This document shows positions 33,243 to 42,246 of a stretch of DNA of 64,000 bases, piece after piece. The position numbers and the translations under genes were made by a program. Location of the stretch: positions 3,798,501 to 3,862,500 of the forward strand of contig NZ_CP061718.1 in assembly GCF_014764365.1 (NCBI RefSeq), given 5' to 3'. The notes beneath the pieces were generated by a model. The model was not told the origin of the DNA. It ran no database searches and was given only the letters and a program-made list of their open reading frames with translations. The stretch's first letter is position 1. The number at the start of each line of letters is the position of its first letter. Origin of the DNA: Roseococcus microcysteis. GTDB taxonomy: Bacteria; Pseudomonadota; Alphaproteobacteria; Acetobacterales; Acetobacteraceae.

Positions 33243-35288
33243 GTGTCGGGTCTGTTTCGCCTGTGGCTTCTGGCCACTCCCGCCTTCCTGGTTCTTCCCG
33301 CCATGGCCCAGGACGCGCCCGCGCCTGCGCTTGTGCTGACGCCGCTGGACGCGGTCACCACCACCGCCACCCGCACGCCGCAGGTGGCGGGTGACGTGGC
33401 CGCCCCCATCAGCGTCGTGCCGCGCGAGGAATTGCGCCGCCGCCAGCCCACCCAGCTGCAGAACATCCTGGGCGACCTGCCGGGTGTCGAGGCGGATGGC
33501 ATTCCCCGCCCCGGCGTGCAGCAGCCGCAGATCCGCGGCCTGGGCGGTGACCGCGTGATCACCACGCTGGATGGCGTGCGGCAGAACTTCAGCTCCGGCC
33601 ACCGCGGCCGCTTCTTCTTCGAGCCGGAGTTGCTGCGCCAGGTGGACGTGCTGCGCGGCCCGGCCTCCATGCTCTATGGCTCGGGCGCCATCGGCGGCGT
33701 CGTCGCGCTGCGGACGATCGAGGCGGAGGACATCATCCGCCCCGGCCGCGCCACGGGCTTCTTCCTCAGCCAGGGCTACGACACCAATGGCGGGCGCTGG
33801 CGCAGCGCCGCCGCCGCGGCCTTCCGCACCGGCCAGGTGGACGGCCTGGTCGCCTATGCGCGCAACGCCGGCAACAACATCGTGGACGGCGCGGGGCAGA
33901 CCATTCCCTACACCGACCCGACGACGCAGACCTTCCTCGCGCGCCTCGGCTGGAACCCCATGCCCGGCATGCGCTTCGGCGCCAGCTTCATGCACCGCGA
34001 GGAGGACCAGATCATCCCCTCCGCCGCGAACACCCTGGGCACCGCCGACATCACGGACCGTCGCCTGCGCGCGCAGCAATTCGCGTTGAACTTCGACTGG
34101 GCGCCGCCGGACAACCCCTGGATTGACCTGCGCGCCCAGGTCTACCGCAACACGGTGGACATCAATGAGCGGCGCCTGACCGACAACCGCCGCGACCTGA
34201 CGGACCTCGAGACCTGGGGCATGTCGGTGCAGAACACCTCGCGCTTCTCGGTGTTCGGTGCGGAACGCCACGCGCTGACGCTGGGCTTCGACGGCTATCG
34301 CGACACGCAGGAAGGCCGCCGCAACGGCGCCGCCCGCGCGCAATACCCGAATGCCAGCCAGGACGTGATCGGCTTCTTCGTCCAGGACGAGATCACGCTC
34401 GGCCGCGCCACGCTGACCGGCGGGCTGCGCTATGACCGCTACGAGCAAAGCGCCGACGGCCAGCGCAGCGTGACCAATGACCGTCTCTCGCCGCGCGTCT
34501 CCTTCGCCTACCGCGTGACGGACTGGATGCAGCCCTACATCTCCTATGCCGAGGCCTATCGCGCCCCGGGGCTGAGCCAGCTCTACAATTCGGGCGTCCA
34601 CTTCCCCATCAGCTTCTTCCCCTTCCCGCGCTTCAACAACTTCGTGCCGAACCCGAACCTGCGGCCCGAGACCTCGCGCAACCTCGAAGCCGGCGTGAAC
34701 TTCCGCTTCCGCGACACCATCACCGCGGGCGACAGCATCCGCATCCGCGCCTCGGCCTTCCACAACAACCTCGACGACTTCATCGAGACGCTGGTCTTCG
34801 CCACCACCACCGAGCAGCGCAACGTGACCCGCGCGCGCATCCAGGGGCTGGAACTGGAAGGCCAGTATGAGAGCGGGCCCTGGTTCGCGGGCCTGGGCGC
34901 CTCCATCATCCGGGGCGAGAACCGCACGGAAGGGGGGCCGCTCGCCCTCATCCCGGCGCACAAGCTCTCCATGTCGCTGGGCCGCCGCTTCCAGGAGCAG
35001 GGCGTGACGCTGGGCGGCCGCGTGCAGTTGGTGGCCGAGCAGGGCCGCAAGCCCGTGGACCAGCAGACCGGCATCCGCCCGCAGGCCACGCCCGCCTATG
35101 CGCTGACCGACCTCTTCGTGACCTACGCCCCGCCCGAGGGCCCGCTCGCGGGGCTGCGCCTGGATGTGGGCGTGTCGAACCTCTTCGACGTGCGCCACCG
35201 CCGCCTCGCCTGGGACAGCAGCAGCGAGCGTTCTTCCTTCTACGACGTCGGCCGGAACGTGCAGTTCCGCCTCTCCGCCAACTTCTGA
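33243..35288 (+). CDS. TonB-dependent haem/haemoglobin receptor
   Basis: A 681-residue outer-membrane receptor. It begins at GTG with GAGAGGA upstream, has a signal peptide (about 1-22, ending AMA), a plug domain (about 35-150, with PGVEADGIPRPGVQQPQIRGLGG and RQVDVLRGPASMLYGSGAIGG parts) and a 22-strand barrel ending in the terminal Phe of LSANF. The haem-receptor boxes are visible as YRAPGL and NPNLRPE, with a His in the loop between them. It is followed by hmuSTUV. It is likely to be driven by the adjacent TonB-ExbBD. Confidence 0.93.
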   Translation: MSGLFRLWLLATPAFLVLPAMAQDAPAPALVLTPLDAVTTTATRTPQVAGDVAAPISVVPREELRRRQPTQLQNILGDLPGVEADGIPRPGVQQPQIRGLGGDRVITTLDGVRQNFSSGHRGRFFFEPELLRQVDVLRGPASMLYGSGAIGGVVALRTIEAEDIIRPGRATGFFLSQGYDTNGGRWRSAAAAAFRTGQVDGLVAYARNAGNNIVDGAGQTIPYTDPTTQTFLARLGWNPMPGMRFGASFMHREEDQIIPSAANTLGTADITDRRLRAQQFALNFDWAPPDNPWIDLRAQVYRNTVDINERRLTDNRRDLTDLETWGMSVQNTSRFSVFGAERHALTLGFDGYRDTQEGRRNGAARAQYPNASQDVIGFFVQDEITLGRATLTGGLRYDRYEQSADGQRSVTNDRLSPRVSFAYRVTDWMQPYISYAEAYRAPGLSQLYNSGVHFPISFFPFPRFNNFVPNPNLRPETSRNLEAGVNFRFRDTITAGDSIRIRASAFHNNLDDFIETLVFATTTEQRNVTRARIQGLELEGQYESGPWFAGLGASIIRGENRTEGGPLALIPAHKLSMSLGRRFQEQGVTLGGRVQLVAEQGRKPVDQQTGIRPQATPAYALTDLFVTYAPPEGPLAGLRLDVGVSNLFDVRHRRLAWDSSSERSSFYDVGRNVQFRLSANF

Positions 35289-35303
35289 GCCAAAGAGGCC
35301 TTC

Positions 35304-36341
35304 ATGTCCGCGATACTCGAACACGACCACGACCTCGCCACGCGCTGGGCCCGCCTGCGCGAGGAGGAACCCCGGCTGCGCGTGCGCGACGCCGCGCAAC
35401 GCCTCGCGGTGAGCGAGGCCGAGCTGGTGGCGAGCCTGCCCGGCGCCACCCGCCTGCGCCCCGACTGGCTGGCCCTGCTGGAGGCGCTGCACGAAGCGGG
35501 CGAGGTGATGGCGCTGACGCGCAACGACCATTGCGTGCATGAGCGCCATGGCCGCTACGAGCAGGTCTCGGTGAGCGGCCCCATGGGGCTGGTGCTCGGC
35601 GAGGACATTGATCTGCGCCTCTTCCTCCGCAACTGGGTGCATGCGCTGCATGTGCCCGGCGGCAACCCGGGCAGCCCGCGCGGCAGCGTGCAGGTCTTCG
35701 ACGCGGCGGGCGAGGCGGTGCACAAGGTCTTCGCCACCGAAGCCACGCCCGAAGGCGCGCTGGACCGCCTGGCCGACACGCTGCGCGACGAGGCGCCGGC
35801 GGCCATCCGCACCGTGCCCCGCGCCCCGCGCCCCACGCCCCGCCCCGATACGGAGATCGACACCACCGGGCTGCGCGAGGCCTGGGCCGGGCTGCGCGAC
35901 ACGCACGACTTCTTCCCCATGCTGCGCCGCTTCGACGTGGCGCGGCAGCAGGCGCTGCGCCTGGCCGGCCCCCACTGGGCGCGGCGCCTGCCATCCTCGG
36001 CCATCGAGCGCACGCTGACCGCCGCGGGCGCCAGCGCGCTGCCCATCATGATCTTCGTGGGCAACCATGGCTGCATCCAGATCCACACCGGCGAGGTGAA
36101 GCGGCTGGTGCCGATGGGCGAGTGGTTCAACGTGCTCGACCCCAGCTTCAACCTGCACCTGCGCACCACAGGCCTCGCCGAGGCCTGGCTGGTTCGCAAG
36201 CCGACCGAGGATGGCGTCGTCACCTCCATCGAGGGCTTCGACGCCGATGGCGAGGTGGTGCTGATGGTGTTCGGCAAGCGCAAGCCCGGCCAGCCCGAGG
36301 ATCTGGGCTGGCGCGAGCTGGCCGAAGGCATCGCCGCGTGA
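35304..36341 (+). CDS. hmuS: Haem-binding/degrading protein HmuS (HemS/ChuS family)
   Basis: A 345-residue cytoplasmic protein with two repeats of the HemS domain (about 30-170 and 205-340). Typical parts are GEVMALTRNDHCVHERHGRYE, the RLFLRNWVHALHV strand, FVGNHGCIQIHTG, and the closing LVRKPTEDGVVTSIEGFD. It releases iron from haem or stores haem after import. It starts 15 bases after the receptor and its stop overlaps the hmuT GTG. Confidence 0.93.
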   Translation: MSAILEHDHDLATRWARLREEEPRLRVRDAAQRLAVSEAELVASLPGATRLRPDWLALLEALHEAGEVMALTRNDHCVHERHGRYEQVSVSGPMGLVLGEDIDLRLFLRNWVHALHVPGGNPGSPRGSVQVFDAAGEAVHKVFATEATPEGALDRLADTLRDEAPAAIRTVPRAPRPTPRPDTEIDTTGLREAWAGLRDTHDFFPMLRRFDVARQQALRLAGPHWARRLPSSAIERTLTAAGASALPIMIFVGNHGCIQIHTGEVKRLVPMGEWFNVLDPSFNLHLRTTGLAEAWLVRKPTEDGVVTSIEGFDADGEVVLMVFGKRKPGQPEDLGWRELAEGIAA

Positions 36342-37222
36342 GGCGCCGCGCCCTTTTCGCCCTGCCGCTGGGCCTCGCCACGCCGGCGCTGGCCCAGGGC
36401 ATGCCGCGCCTGGTCGTGGCCGGCGGCGGCATCGCCGAGATCGTCTGCGCGCTGGGTGCCCGGGGCGCGATCGTGGGCGCGGACAGCACGAGCCTCTTTC
36501 CCAACGACCTGCGGCAATTGCCGCAGATCGGCTATCTGCGTGCGCTCTCGGCGGAGGGCGTGCTCTCCCTCCAGCCCGGCCTGCTGCTGCTGGCGCATGA
36601 GGCCGGGCCACCGCCCGCGATCGCGCAACTGCGCGCGGCGGGGGTGAACATCATCCGCGCCCCACGCATCGAATCTCCCGAGACGTTGATGCAGGCCGTG
36701 ACGGTGGTGGCCGAGGCCCTGGGCCGCGAGGCACGCGGCCAAGCGTTGAACGCGGCGCTCACCGAGGATTTCGCGGCCCTCGCCGCCAGCCTGCCGCGTC
36801 CCGCCACGCCGCCCAGCGCGCTCTTCCTGCTGGCGGCCGGGGCGGGGGCGCCCATGGCCTCGGGCCGTGGCACCTCGGCCGAGGCGATGCTGCGCCTCGC
36901 GGGCGCGCGCTCGGCCATCCAATCCTATGAGGGCTATCGCGCCGTGACGGCCGAGGCCGCGCTGGCCGCCTCGCCCGACTGGGTGGTGGCGCCTTCGCAC
37001 ACCGTGGACGGCAGTGGCGGCGTCGCCTCCTTCCTGGCCCAGCCGCAGCTCTCCTTGCTGCCGGCCGCGCGGGCGGGGCGGCTCGTCACCTTCGACAGCC
37101 TCTACATGCTGGGCTTCGGCCCGCGCACAGCCCATGCGGCGCGCGACCTGGCCGCGGCCCTGCATGCGCGCCCCGACCTCGCGGCGCTGCCCGAGCGGCC
37201 CTGGCTGCGCGGGGCGGCATGA
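36338..37222 (+). CDS. hmuT: Periplasmic haem-binding protein HmuT
   Basis: A 294-residue ABC-transporter binding protein. A GTG start overlaps the hmuS stop as GTGA, and a short signal peptide (RRRALFALPLGLATPALAQ) follows. The BtuF-like fold shows as RLVVAGGGIAEIVCALG, DLRQLPQIGYLRALSAEG and the long backbone helix. TDs such as GADSTSLFPN fit the HmuT branch, where a Tyr binds haem. It passes haem to HmuUV. Confidence 0.92.
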   Translation: MRRRALFALPLGLATPALAQGMPRLVVAGGGIAEIVCALGARGAIVGADSTSLFPNDLRQLPQIGYLRALSAEGVLSLQPGLLLLAHEAGPPPAIAQLRAAGVNIIRAPRIESPETLMQAVTVVAEALGREARGQALNAALTEDFAALAASLPRPATPPSALFLLAAGAGAPMASGRGTSAEAMLRLAGARSAIQSYEGYRAVTAEAALAASPDWVVAPSHTVDGSGGVASFLAQPQLSLLPAARAGRLVTFDSLYMLGFGPRTAHAARDLAAALHARPDLAALPERPWLRGAA

Positions 37223-38286
37223 GCGAGGCCGCGCTCTCCGTGCCGCGCGCGCGGGCCATGGGCCATGGCATGGCGCTGCTGCTGCTGGCGGGTGCCGCGC
37301 TGTGCGGCCTGCTGGTGGCGCTGGGCATCGGCGCCATCCGCATCCCGCCCGATGGCGTGCTGCGCGAATTGCTGGCGCCGCTGGGCCTCGCCACCTCCGC
37401 GCCGGGGCCCGAGGGCGCCATCATCTGGACGCTGCGCGTGCCGCGCACCCTGCTGGCCATGCTGGCGGGCGGTGTGCTGGGGCTGGCGGGCGCCATCATG
37501 CAGGGGCTGTTCCGCAACCCGCTGGCCGACCCCGGGCTGCTCGGCGTCTCGGCCGGTGGGGCGCTGGGGGCGGTGTTCATGATCGTGGTGGGGCTCACGC
37601 TGCTGCCCGTGCCGCTGCGCCCCTATGCGACGGCGGGCGCGGCCTTCCTGGGCGCCCTGCTGGTCACGCTGCTGGTCATGCGGGTGGCGCAGCATGAGGG
37701 GCGGGTGATGATCGCCTCCATGCTGCTGGCCGGCATCATCTTCAACGCGCTGGCGGGGGCTGCCACCTCGGCGCTGATCTTCGCGGCCGATGACATGCAG
37801 CTGCGCGACATCCTGTTCTGGACCATGGGCTCGGTCGCGGGCGCCACGCCGGCCGTGCTGGGGGCCACGCTGCTGGCCGCGCTGCCGCTGATCATCGCCG
37901 CCCCCTTCCTGGTGCGCGGCCTGAACGCGCTCATTCTGGGCGAGCGCGAGGCGCAGACACTGGGCATCCCGATCGAGCGCCTCAAATGGGGCGCCGTGCT
38001 GCTGGTGGCGCTGGCCGTGGGCGCGGCGGTGGCGGCGAGCGGCATGATCGGCTTCGTGGGCATCGTGGCGCCGCATCTCGCGCGGCTGATGCGCGGGGCG
38101 GATCATCGCTGGGTGCTGCCGGCCTCGGCGCTGATCGGCGCCGCGCTGCTGCCGCTGGCCGATGCCGCGGCGCGCGTGCTGGTGGCGCCGGCCGAACTGC
38201 CCATCGGCCTGCTGACGGCCCTGCTGGGCGGCCCCTTCTTCCTGGCCCTGCTGCTGCGGCAGCGCTTCGCATTGGACGGGCGATGA
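37219..38286 (+). CDS. hmuU: Haem ABC transporter permease HmuU
   Basis: A 355-residue FecCD/BtuC-type permease with about ten membrane helices. RVPRTLLAMLAGGVLGLAGA, GLFRNPLADPGLLGVSAGG and the coupling region GFVGIVAPHLARLMRGADHR are the family marks. The ATG overlaps the hmuT stop and the end overlaps hmuV, so the transporter is made as a translationally coupled unit. Confidence 0.94.
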   Translation: MSEAALSVPRARAMGHGMALLLLAGAALCGLLVALGIGAIRIPPDGVLRELLAPLGLATSAPGPEGAIIWTLRVPRTLLAMLAGGVLGLAGAIMQGLFRNPLADPGLLGVSAGGALGAVFMIVVGLTLLPVPLRPYATAGAAFLGALLVTLLVMRVAQHEGRVMIASMLLAGIIFNALAGAATSALIFAADDMQLRDILFWTMGSVAGATPAVLGATLLAALPLIIAAPFLVRGLNALILGEREAQTLGIPIERLKWGAVLLVALAVGAAVAASGMIGFVGIVAPHLARLMRGADHRWVLPASALIGAALLPLADAAARVLVAPAELPIGLLTALLGGPFFLALLLRQRFALDGR

Positions 38287-39050
38287 TCCGCGCGGACAAT
38301 CTCATCGTCACGCGGGGCGGGCGGCGCATCCTGGACCTGCCCGCGCTGTCCATCGCCCCGGGCGGCGTCTTCGGCATCCTGGGGCCCAATGGGGCGGGCA
38401 AGTCCACCTTGCTGCGCGTGCTGGCGGGCGAGATGGCGCCCGATTCCGGCCGCGCCTTCCTGGATGGCAGGCCGCTCGGCCACTGGCGCGCGGGGGATCT
38501 CGCGCGCCGCCGCGCCGTGCTGCCGCAGCATTCCACCCTCGGCTTTCCGCTGCGCGCGGAGGAGGTGGTGGCGCTCGGCCGGCTGCCCCATGCCGGGCGA
38601 GCGGGCCCGCAGGACAGTGTCCGCGCCGCGATGCGCGAGGCGGGTGTCGCGCATCTGCACGGCCGCAACCACGCTACCCTCTCGGGCGGCGAGCAGCAGC
38701 GCGTGCAGCTGGCCCGCGTGCTGGCGCAACTGGATGGCGTGCCACCGGCCGACAGCGTGCTGTTCCTCGATGAGCCCACCTCGGCGCTCGACCTGCCGCA
38801 CCAGCACGCCATCATGGCGGTGGCGGCGGCGCGCGCCCGGGCGGGGGCGACGGTGGTGGCCGTGCTGCATGACCTCAACCTCGCCGCGCGCCATTGCGGC
38901 CGGCTGCTGTTGATGGCGGGCGGGCGCCGCGTGGCCGAGGGCCGGCCGGAGGAGATGCTGACGCCCGAACTGGTGCACCGCGCCTATGGCTTCGCCATGC
39001 GCCGCGTGCCCGACCCGCAGGGGGGTGATGTGCTGCTGGTGCCGGCCTGA
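38283..39050 (+). CDS. hmuV: Haem ABC transporter ATPase HmuV
   Basis: A 255-residue ABC ATPase: Walker A GPNGAGKST, signature LSGGEQQR, Walker B VLFLDEPTSALD and switch His in AVLHDLNLAARH. This completes the haem importer with HmuT and HmuU. It is the last gene of the haem locus; a 48-base gap separates it from a convergent small gene. Confidence 0.94.
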   Translation: MIRADNLIVTRGGRRILDLPALSIAPGGVFGILGPNGAGKSTLLRVLAGEMAPDSGRAFLDGRPLGHWRAGDLARRRAVLPQHSTLGFPLRAEEVVALGRLPHAGRAGPQDSVRAAMREAGVAHLHGRNHATLSGGEQQRVQLARVLAQLDGVPPADSVLFLDEPTSALDLPHQHAIMAVAAARARAGATVVAVLHDLNLAARHCGRLLLMAGGRRVAEGRPEEMLTPELVHRAYGFAMRRVPDPQGGDVLLVPA

Positions 39051-39098
39051 GCGCAAGCGCCCGCCTCGCGCGAATGGGCGCGGCGGCCCTCCTCCACC

Positions 39099-39458
39099 TC
39101 AGCGCGCCATGGCACCGAGCGCGCGGCGCATCTGCTCGATCATCATGGCGGGCACGTAGATCACCATGATGCCCTCGCCGGTGCCGATACTGAGCGGAAC
39201 GAGGCCGGGGCGCGGCTGCTGCGAGAATATGGCGTCCAGGTGCAGGATGGTGAAGTCCATGCCGCCGGAAGGCTGCGAAACCATCACGCGGCCGCCGCCG
39301 ACCACATTGCCGCGGGCCATCGGGCCATAGTCGATCATGAAGTCCTCCCCGGTTCCCGTCACGCGCGGGTAGCTCTGCGCCGTGGCGGGCGCAGCGAGGG
39401 AGAGGAAGGCCCCGCCCAATGTGAGAGCCAGGAGGGCCGGCCGGAAAAGATGACGCAT
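39099..39458 (-). CDS. Small secreted protein of unknown function
   Basis: A 119-residue protein with a clear Sec signal peptide (about 1-28, ending APATAQ). The mature part is short, strand-rich and Gly-rich with no cysteine and no known domain. It is read toward the haem locus and lies 29 bases downstream of the LysR-type gene on the same strand, so it may be the target or companion of that regulator. I do not recognise its family. Confidence 0.7.
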   Translation of the reverse strand: MRHLFRPALLALTLGGAFLSLAAPATAQSYPRVTGTGEDFMIDYGPMARGNVVGGGRVMVSQPSGGMDFTILHLDAIFSQQPRPGLVPLSIGTGEGIMVIYVPAMMIEQMRRALGAMAR

Positions 39459-39487
39459 CAGGAATCACTCCATCGTGCAGGCCGCCC

Positions 39488-40480
39488 TCAGGCGGCGGGC
39501 TTCACGGCGCCATGTCGCGCCGCCGGACGAAGCTTGAGGGTCGGGAAGGGGCCACATCCAGCGGATGGCCGACATGGATTCCATTCATTTCCCGTATGGG
39601 GAGCCATCGGCAGGCGGGTGGCGCGCAGCGCCTCGATGAAACGGGTCAGCGGCGCCGACCAGCGCCGCCCCGGCACCGTGACGAGGGCGATCCGCCGCGC
39701 CAACGGCGCATCCTCCACCGCGCGCAGCACGAGGCTCGGCTGGGCCGCGCTGTATTCGGGCAGGAAGCACACGCCCATGCCCGCCGCCACCAGCCCCTGG
39801 ATCCAGTCCTCGCGCTCACTGAGGCAGGCGACCCGCAGCTTGGCACCCGCAGCCGTCAGCCCGGCACCCAGCGTCTCGCGATTCTCGCAGTTGATCCGCA
39901 GGAGGTAGGTCTCTCCATGCATGTCGGCCATCGTGATGCTCTCGCGCGCGGCGAAGCGGTGGCCCGCGGCACAGGCCACCATGTATCGTTCCTCGTAGAG
40001 CGGCTCGGCGCTGAAGCGCTCGGCACCGGCGGCCGGCGGGGGCATCAGGGCCGCATCCAGTTCGCCCTGCTGCAGCCGCTCGGTCAGCCGGTCGGGCCGC
40101 GCGTCATGCAGGGTGATGTCGATGCCGGGCTGGGCCGAGCGGAAGGCAGCAAGAAAGCCCGCGAAGACGCCCGGCCCGATGGAGCACAGGATGCCCAGCC
40201 GCAGGTCCGCGCTCTGCAGCCGGTGGTGCAGCGCGGCCTGGTTGCGGATGGCGGCGCTGCGCTCGGCCAGTTCCGACAGGCGCGGCAGGACGAGGCGACC
40301 CAGCGCCGTCAGATGCGTCCGGCCCCGCTCGCGCGCGAAGAGCGGGCCGCCCAGCGTGTGTTCCAGACGCTGGATGGCCCGTGAGAGGCTGGGCTGGCTG
40401 ACGCCGCATTCCTCGGCGGCGCGGGTGAAGTTCAGCGTCCGGGCGGCCGCCAGGAAGAGGGTGATGTCGCGCAGTTCCAT
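39488..40480 (-). CDS. LysR-type transcriptional regulator
   Basis: A 330-residue regulator. The N-terminal winged helix is standard: ELRDITLFLAAARTLNFTRAAEECGVSQPSLSRAIQRLE. The effector domain follows (about 90-290). The last 40 residues are an unusual Pro/Arg-rich tail. It lies between the GMC oxidoreductase gene and a small secreted protein gene, all on the minus strand. The effector and target are unknown; the dyads at 40493 and 42175 are candidates for its binding. Confidence 0.9.
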   Translation of the reverse strand: MELRDITLFLAAARTLNFTRAAEECGVSQPSLSRAIQRLEHTLGGPLFARERGRTHLTALGRLVLPRLSELAERSAAIRNQAALHHRLQSADLRLGILCSIGPGVFAGFLAAFRSAQPGIDITLHDARPDRLTERLQQGELDAALMPPPAAGAERFSAEPLYEERYMVACAAGHRFAARESITMADMHGETYLLRINCENRETLGAGLTAAGAKLRVACLSEREDWIQGLVAAGMGVCFLPEYSAAQPSLVLRAVEDAPLARRIALVTVPGRRWSAPLTRFIEALRATRLPMAPHTGNEWNPCRPSAGCGPFPTLKLRPAARHGAVKPAA

Positions 40481-40492
40481 GGCGGCGGTCTC

Positions 40493-40509
40493 CGGTTTTC
40501 CGGAAACCG
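40493..40509 (-). promoter_or_regulatory. Short palindrome just upstream of the LysR-type gene
   Basis: CGGTTT-TCCGG-AAACCG, a perfect 6-base inverted repeat with a 5-base centre that is itself nearly symmetric, 13 bases before the start. It could be an autoregulatory site or a weak terminator for the GMC gene; there is no T-run. Confidence 0.35.
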
Positions 40510-40532
40510 CTTCGCCACCGCCCGCGCGAAGG

Positions 40533-42128
40533 TTATGCCGCGCGGCGAATGAAATCCGCGCAGCGCTCGCCGATCATGATGCAGCCGGCATTGGTGTTGC
40601 CGCTGACCACGGTGGGCATGATCGAGGCATCGGCGATCCGCAGCCGCTCCACGCCCCGCACGCGCAGTTCCGTGTCCACGATGGCGCCCTCATCGCTGCC
40701 CATGCGGCAGGTGCTGGTGGGGTGGTAGATGGTGCCACCCGTGCGGCGCACGAAGTCCAGCATGGCCTCATCCGTGTCGGGGGCGGCGGCGCCCGGCGCG
40801 TATTCGGCCTCGATGAAGGCGCCCAGCGCCTTGGTGCGGGCAAGCCGCCGCGCGAGCTTGGCGCCCTCCAGCATGCATTGCCGGTCGGTTTCGGTGCTGA
40901 GATAGCGCGCCACCATGCGCGGCTTGGCCATGGGGTCGGGCGAGGCGAGCGTCACCTCGCCCCGGCTTTCGGGCCGCAACTGGCAGACGCTGATGGTGAA
41001 GCCGGGCCATTTATGCAGGCCCTCCTTCACCGTGTCGGCGCTCCAGGGGATGAAGTGGAACTGCACGTCGGGCGTGGCGCTCTGCGGCAGCACGCGGGCG
41101 AACAGCCCCGCCGTGCCGGCGGCGAAGGTCAACGGGCCGCGCCGCGTCAGCGCGTATTGCACGCCCATGGTCGCCATGCCGATCCAGGAATTCACGCGTT
41201 CGTTCATCGAAACGCGCTGGCTCGCGCGGTACATCAGCCGCGCCTGGTAGTGGTCCTGCAGGTTGCGGCCGAGTTCGGGCATGTCGCGCTGCACTTCGAT
41301 GCCCATCTCCGCCAGATGCGCGGCGGGCCCGAAGCCTGAGAGCATCATGATCTGCGGCGAGTTGATGGCGCCGCCGGACAGCACCACCTCACGCGTCGCG
41401 CGGATCTGCCGTTCCTCGTTCCCCACGCGATAGGCCACGCCCACCGCGCGGCCATTCTCGACCAGGATGCGCGTCACATGCGCGTCGGTGATCAGGCGTA
41501 CGCGCCCGGCCTTCACGGCGGGCTTCAGATAGGCCGTCGCGGCCGAGCAGCGGAAGCCGTCGCGCACCGTGACCTGGTACCAGCCCGCCCCTTCCTGCAC
41601 GCGGCCGTTGAAGTCGTCATTGGCGGGGAAGCCCAGCTCCAGCGCCGCATTGATGAAGGCCTGGGACAGCGCGCCCTTGTCGCGCAGATCGGTGGTGGAG
41701 AGCGGGCCATCACCGCCGTGCAGGTCGGACGCGCCACGCTCCTGCCGCTGGGCTCGGCGGAACCAGGGCAGGCAATCCTCGAAGGACCAGCCCGTGCAGC
41801 CCAGCTGCCGCCAATGGTCGTAGTCCTCGGCCTGGCCGCGGATGTAGATCAGCCCGTTGATGGCCGAGCTGCCGCCCAGCACCCGCCCGCGCGGCCAGGG
41901 GATGGAACGGCCGCCGAGTTCCGGCTCAGGCTCGGTCATGTAGTTCCAGGAGAGGGTGGGGTGGTACATGGTCTTGGCGTAGCCCACCGGCACATGCAGC
42001 CAGGGGTTGGTGTCGCGGCTGCCGGCCTCCAGCACCGTCACGCGCAGCCCGGGAATTTCCGAAAGCCGCCCCGCCACCGCGCTGCCGGCCGAGCCGGAGC
42101 CGATGACCACCACATCCGTCTCGTCCAT
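40533..42128 (-). CDS. GMC-family oxidoreductase (choline/alcohol dehydrogenase-like)
   Basis: A 531-residue FAD enzyme that oxidises an alcohol. It has the N-terminal dinucleotide fold VVIGSGSAGSAVAGRLSE, both GMC signatures (RGRVLGGSSAINGLIYIRG and SGGAINSPQIMMLSGFGP) and the C-terminal catalytic region HPTSTCRMG with VSGNTNAGCIMIG. It has no signal peptide. The ATG at 42128 has GGGGGAAAC upstream. It is divergent from an FAD-linked oxidase, with an operator-like dyad between them; the substrate cannot be named. Confidence 0.92.
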   Translation of the reverse strand: MDETDVVVIGSGSAGSAVAGRLSEIPGLRVTVLEAGSRDTNPWLHVPVGYAKTMYHPTLSWNYMTEPEPELGGRSIPWPRGRVLGGSSAINGLIYIRGQAEDYDHWRQLGCTGWSFEDCLPWFRRAQRQERGASDLHGGDGPLSTTDLRDKGALSQAFINAALELGFPANDDFNGRVQEGAGWYQVTVRDGFRCSAATAYLKPAVKAGRVRLITDAHVTRILVENGRAVGVAYRVGNEERQIRATREVVLSGGAINSPQIMMLSGFGPAAHLAEMGIEVQRDMPELGRNLQDHYQARLMYRASQRVSMNERVNSWIGMATMGVQYALTRRGPLTFAAGTAGLFARVLPQSATPDVQFHFIPWSADTVKEGLHKWPGFTISVCQLRPESRGEVTLASPDPMAKPRMVARYLSTETDRQCMLEGAKLARRLARTKALGAFIEAEYAPGAAAPDTDEAMLDFVRRTGGTIYHPTSTCRMGSDEGAIVDTELRVRGVERLRIADASIMPTVVSGNTNAGCIMIGERCADFIRRAA

Positions 42129-42174
42129 GGTTGTTTCCCCCGTTCGCGGCATGCTTGCGCCGTGGCATGAACAG

Positions 42175-42200
42175 GTCAATCGCCATCTGTGGCGCTTGAC
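42175..42200. promoter_or_regulatory. 26-base near-perfect dyad between divergent oxidase genes
   Basis: Arms GTCAATCGCCA and TGGCGCTTGAC flank TCTG; ten of eleven positions pair. It lies 47 bases from each gene start, in the middle of the 118-base divergent gap, where it could control both promoters. Confidence 0.5.
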
Positions 42201-42246
42201 GCGCCGCCCGCCCGGGATTGCCATGCGGGCCGGAAGGAAATGCCCC

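Noticed and set aside
33207-36611. Very long minus-strand reading frame opposite the haem receptor, hmuS and hmuT
   Set aside because: It is the mirror of three well-recognised genes. Such open frames are a by-product of high GC and biased third positions, and its translation is His/Arg/Gly/Ala-rich with no family resemblance.
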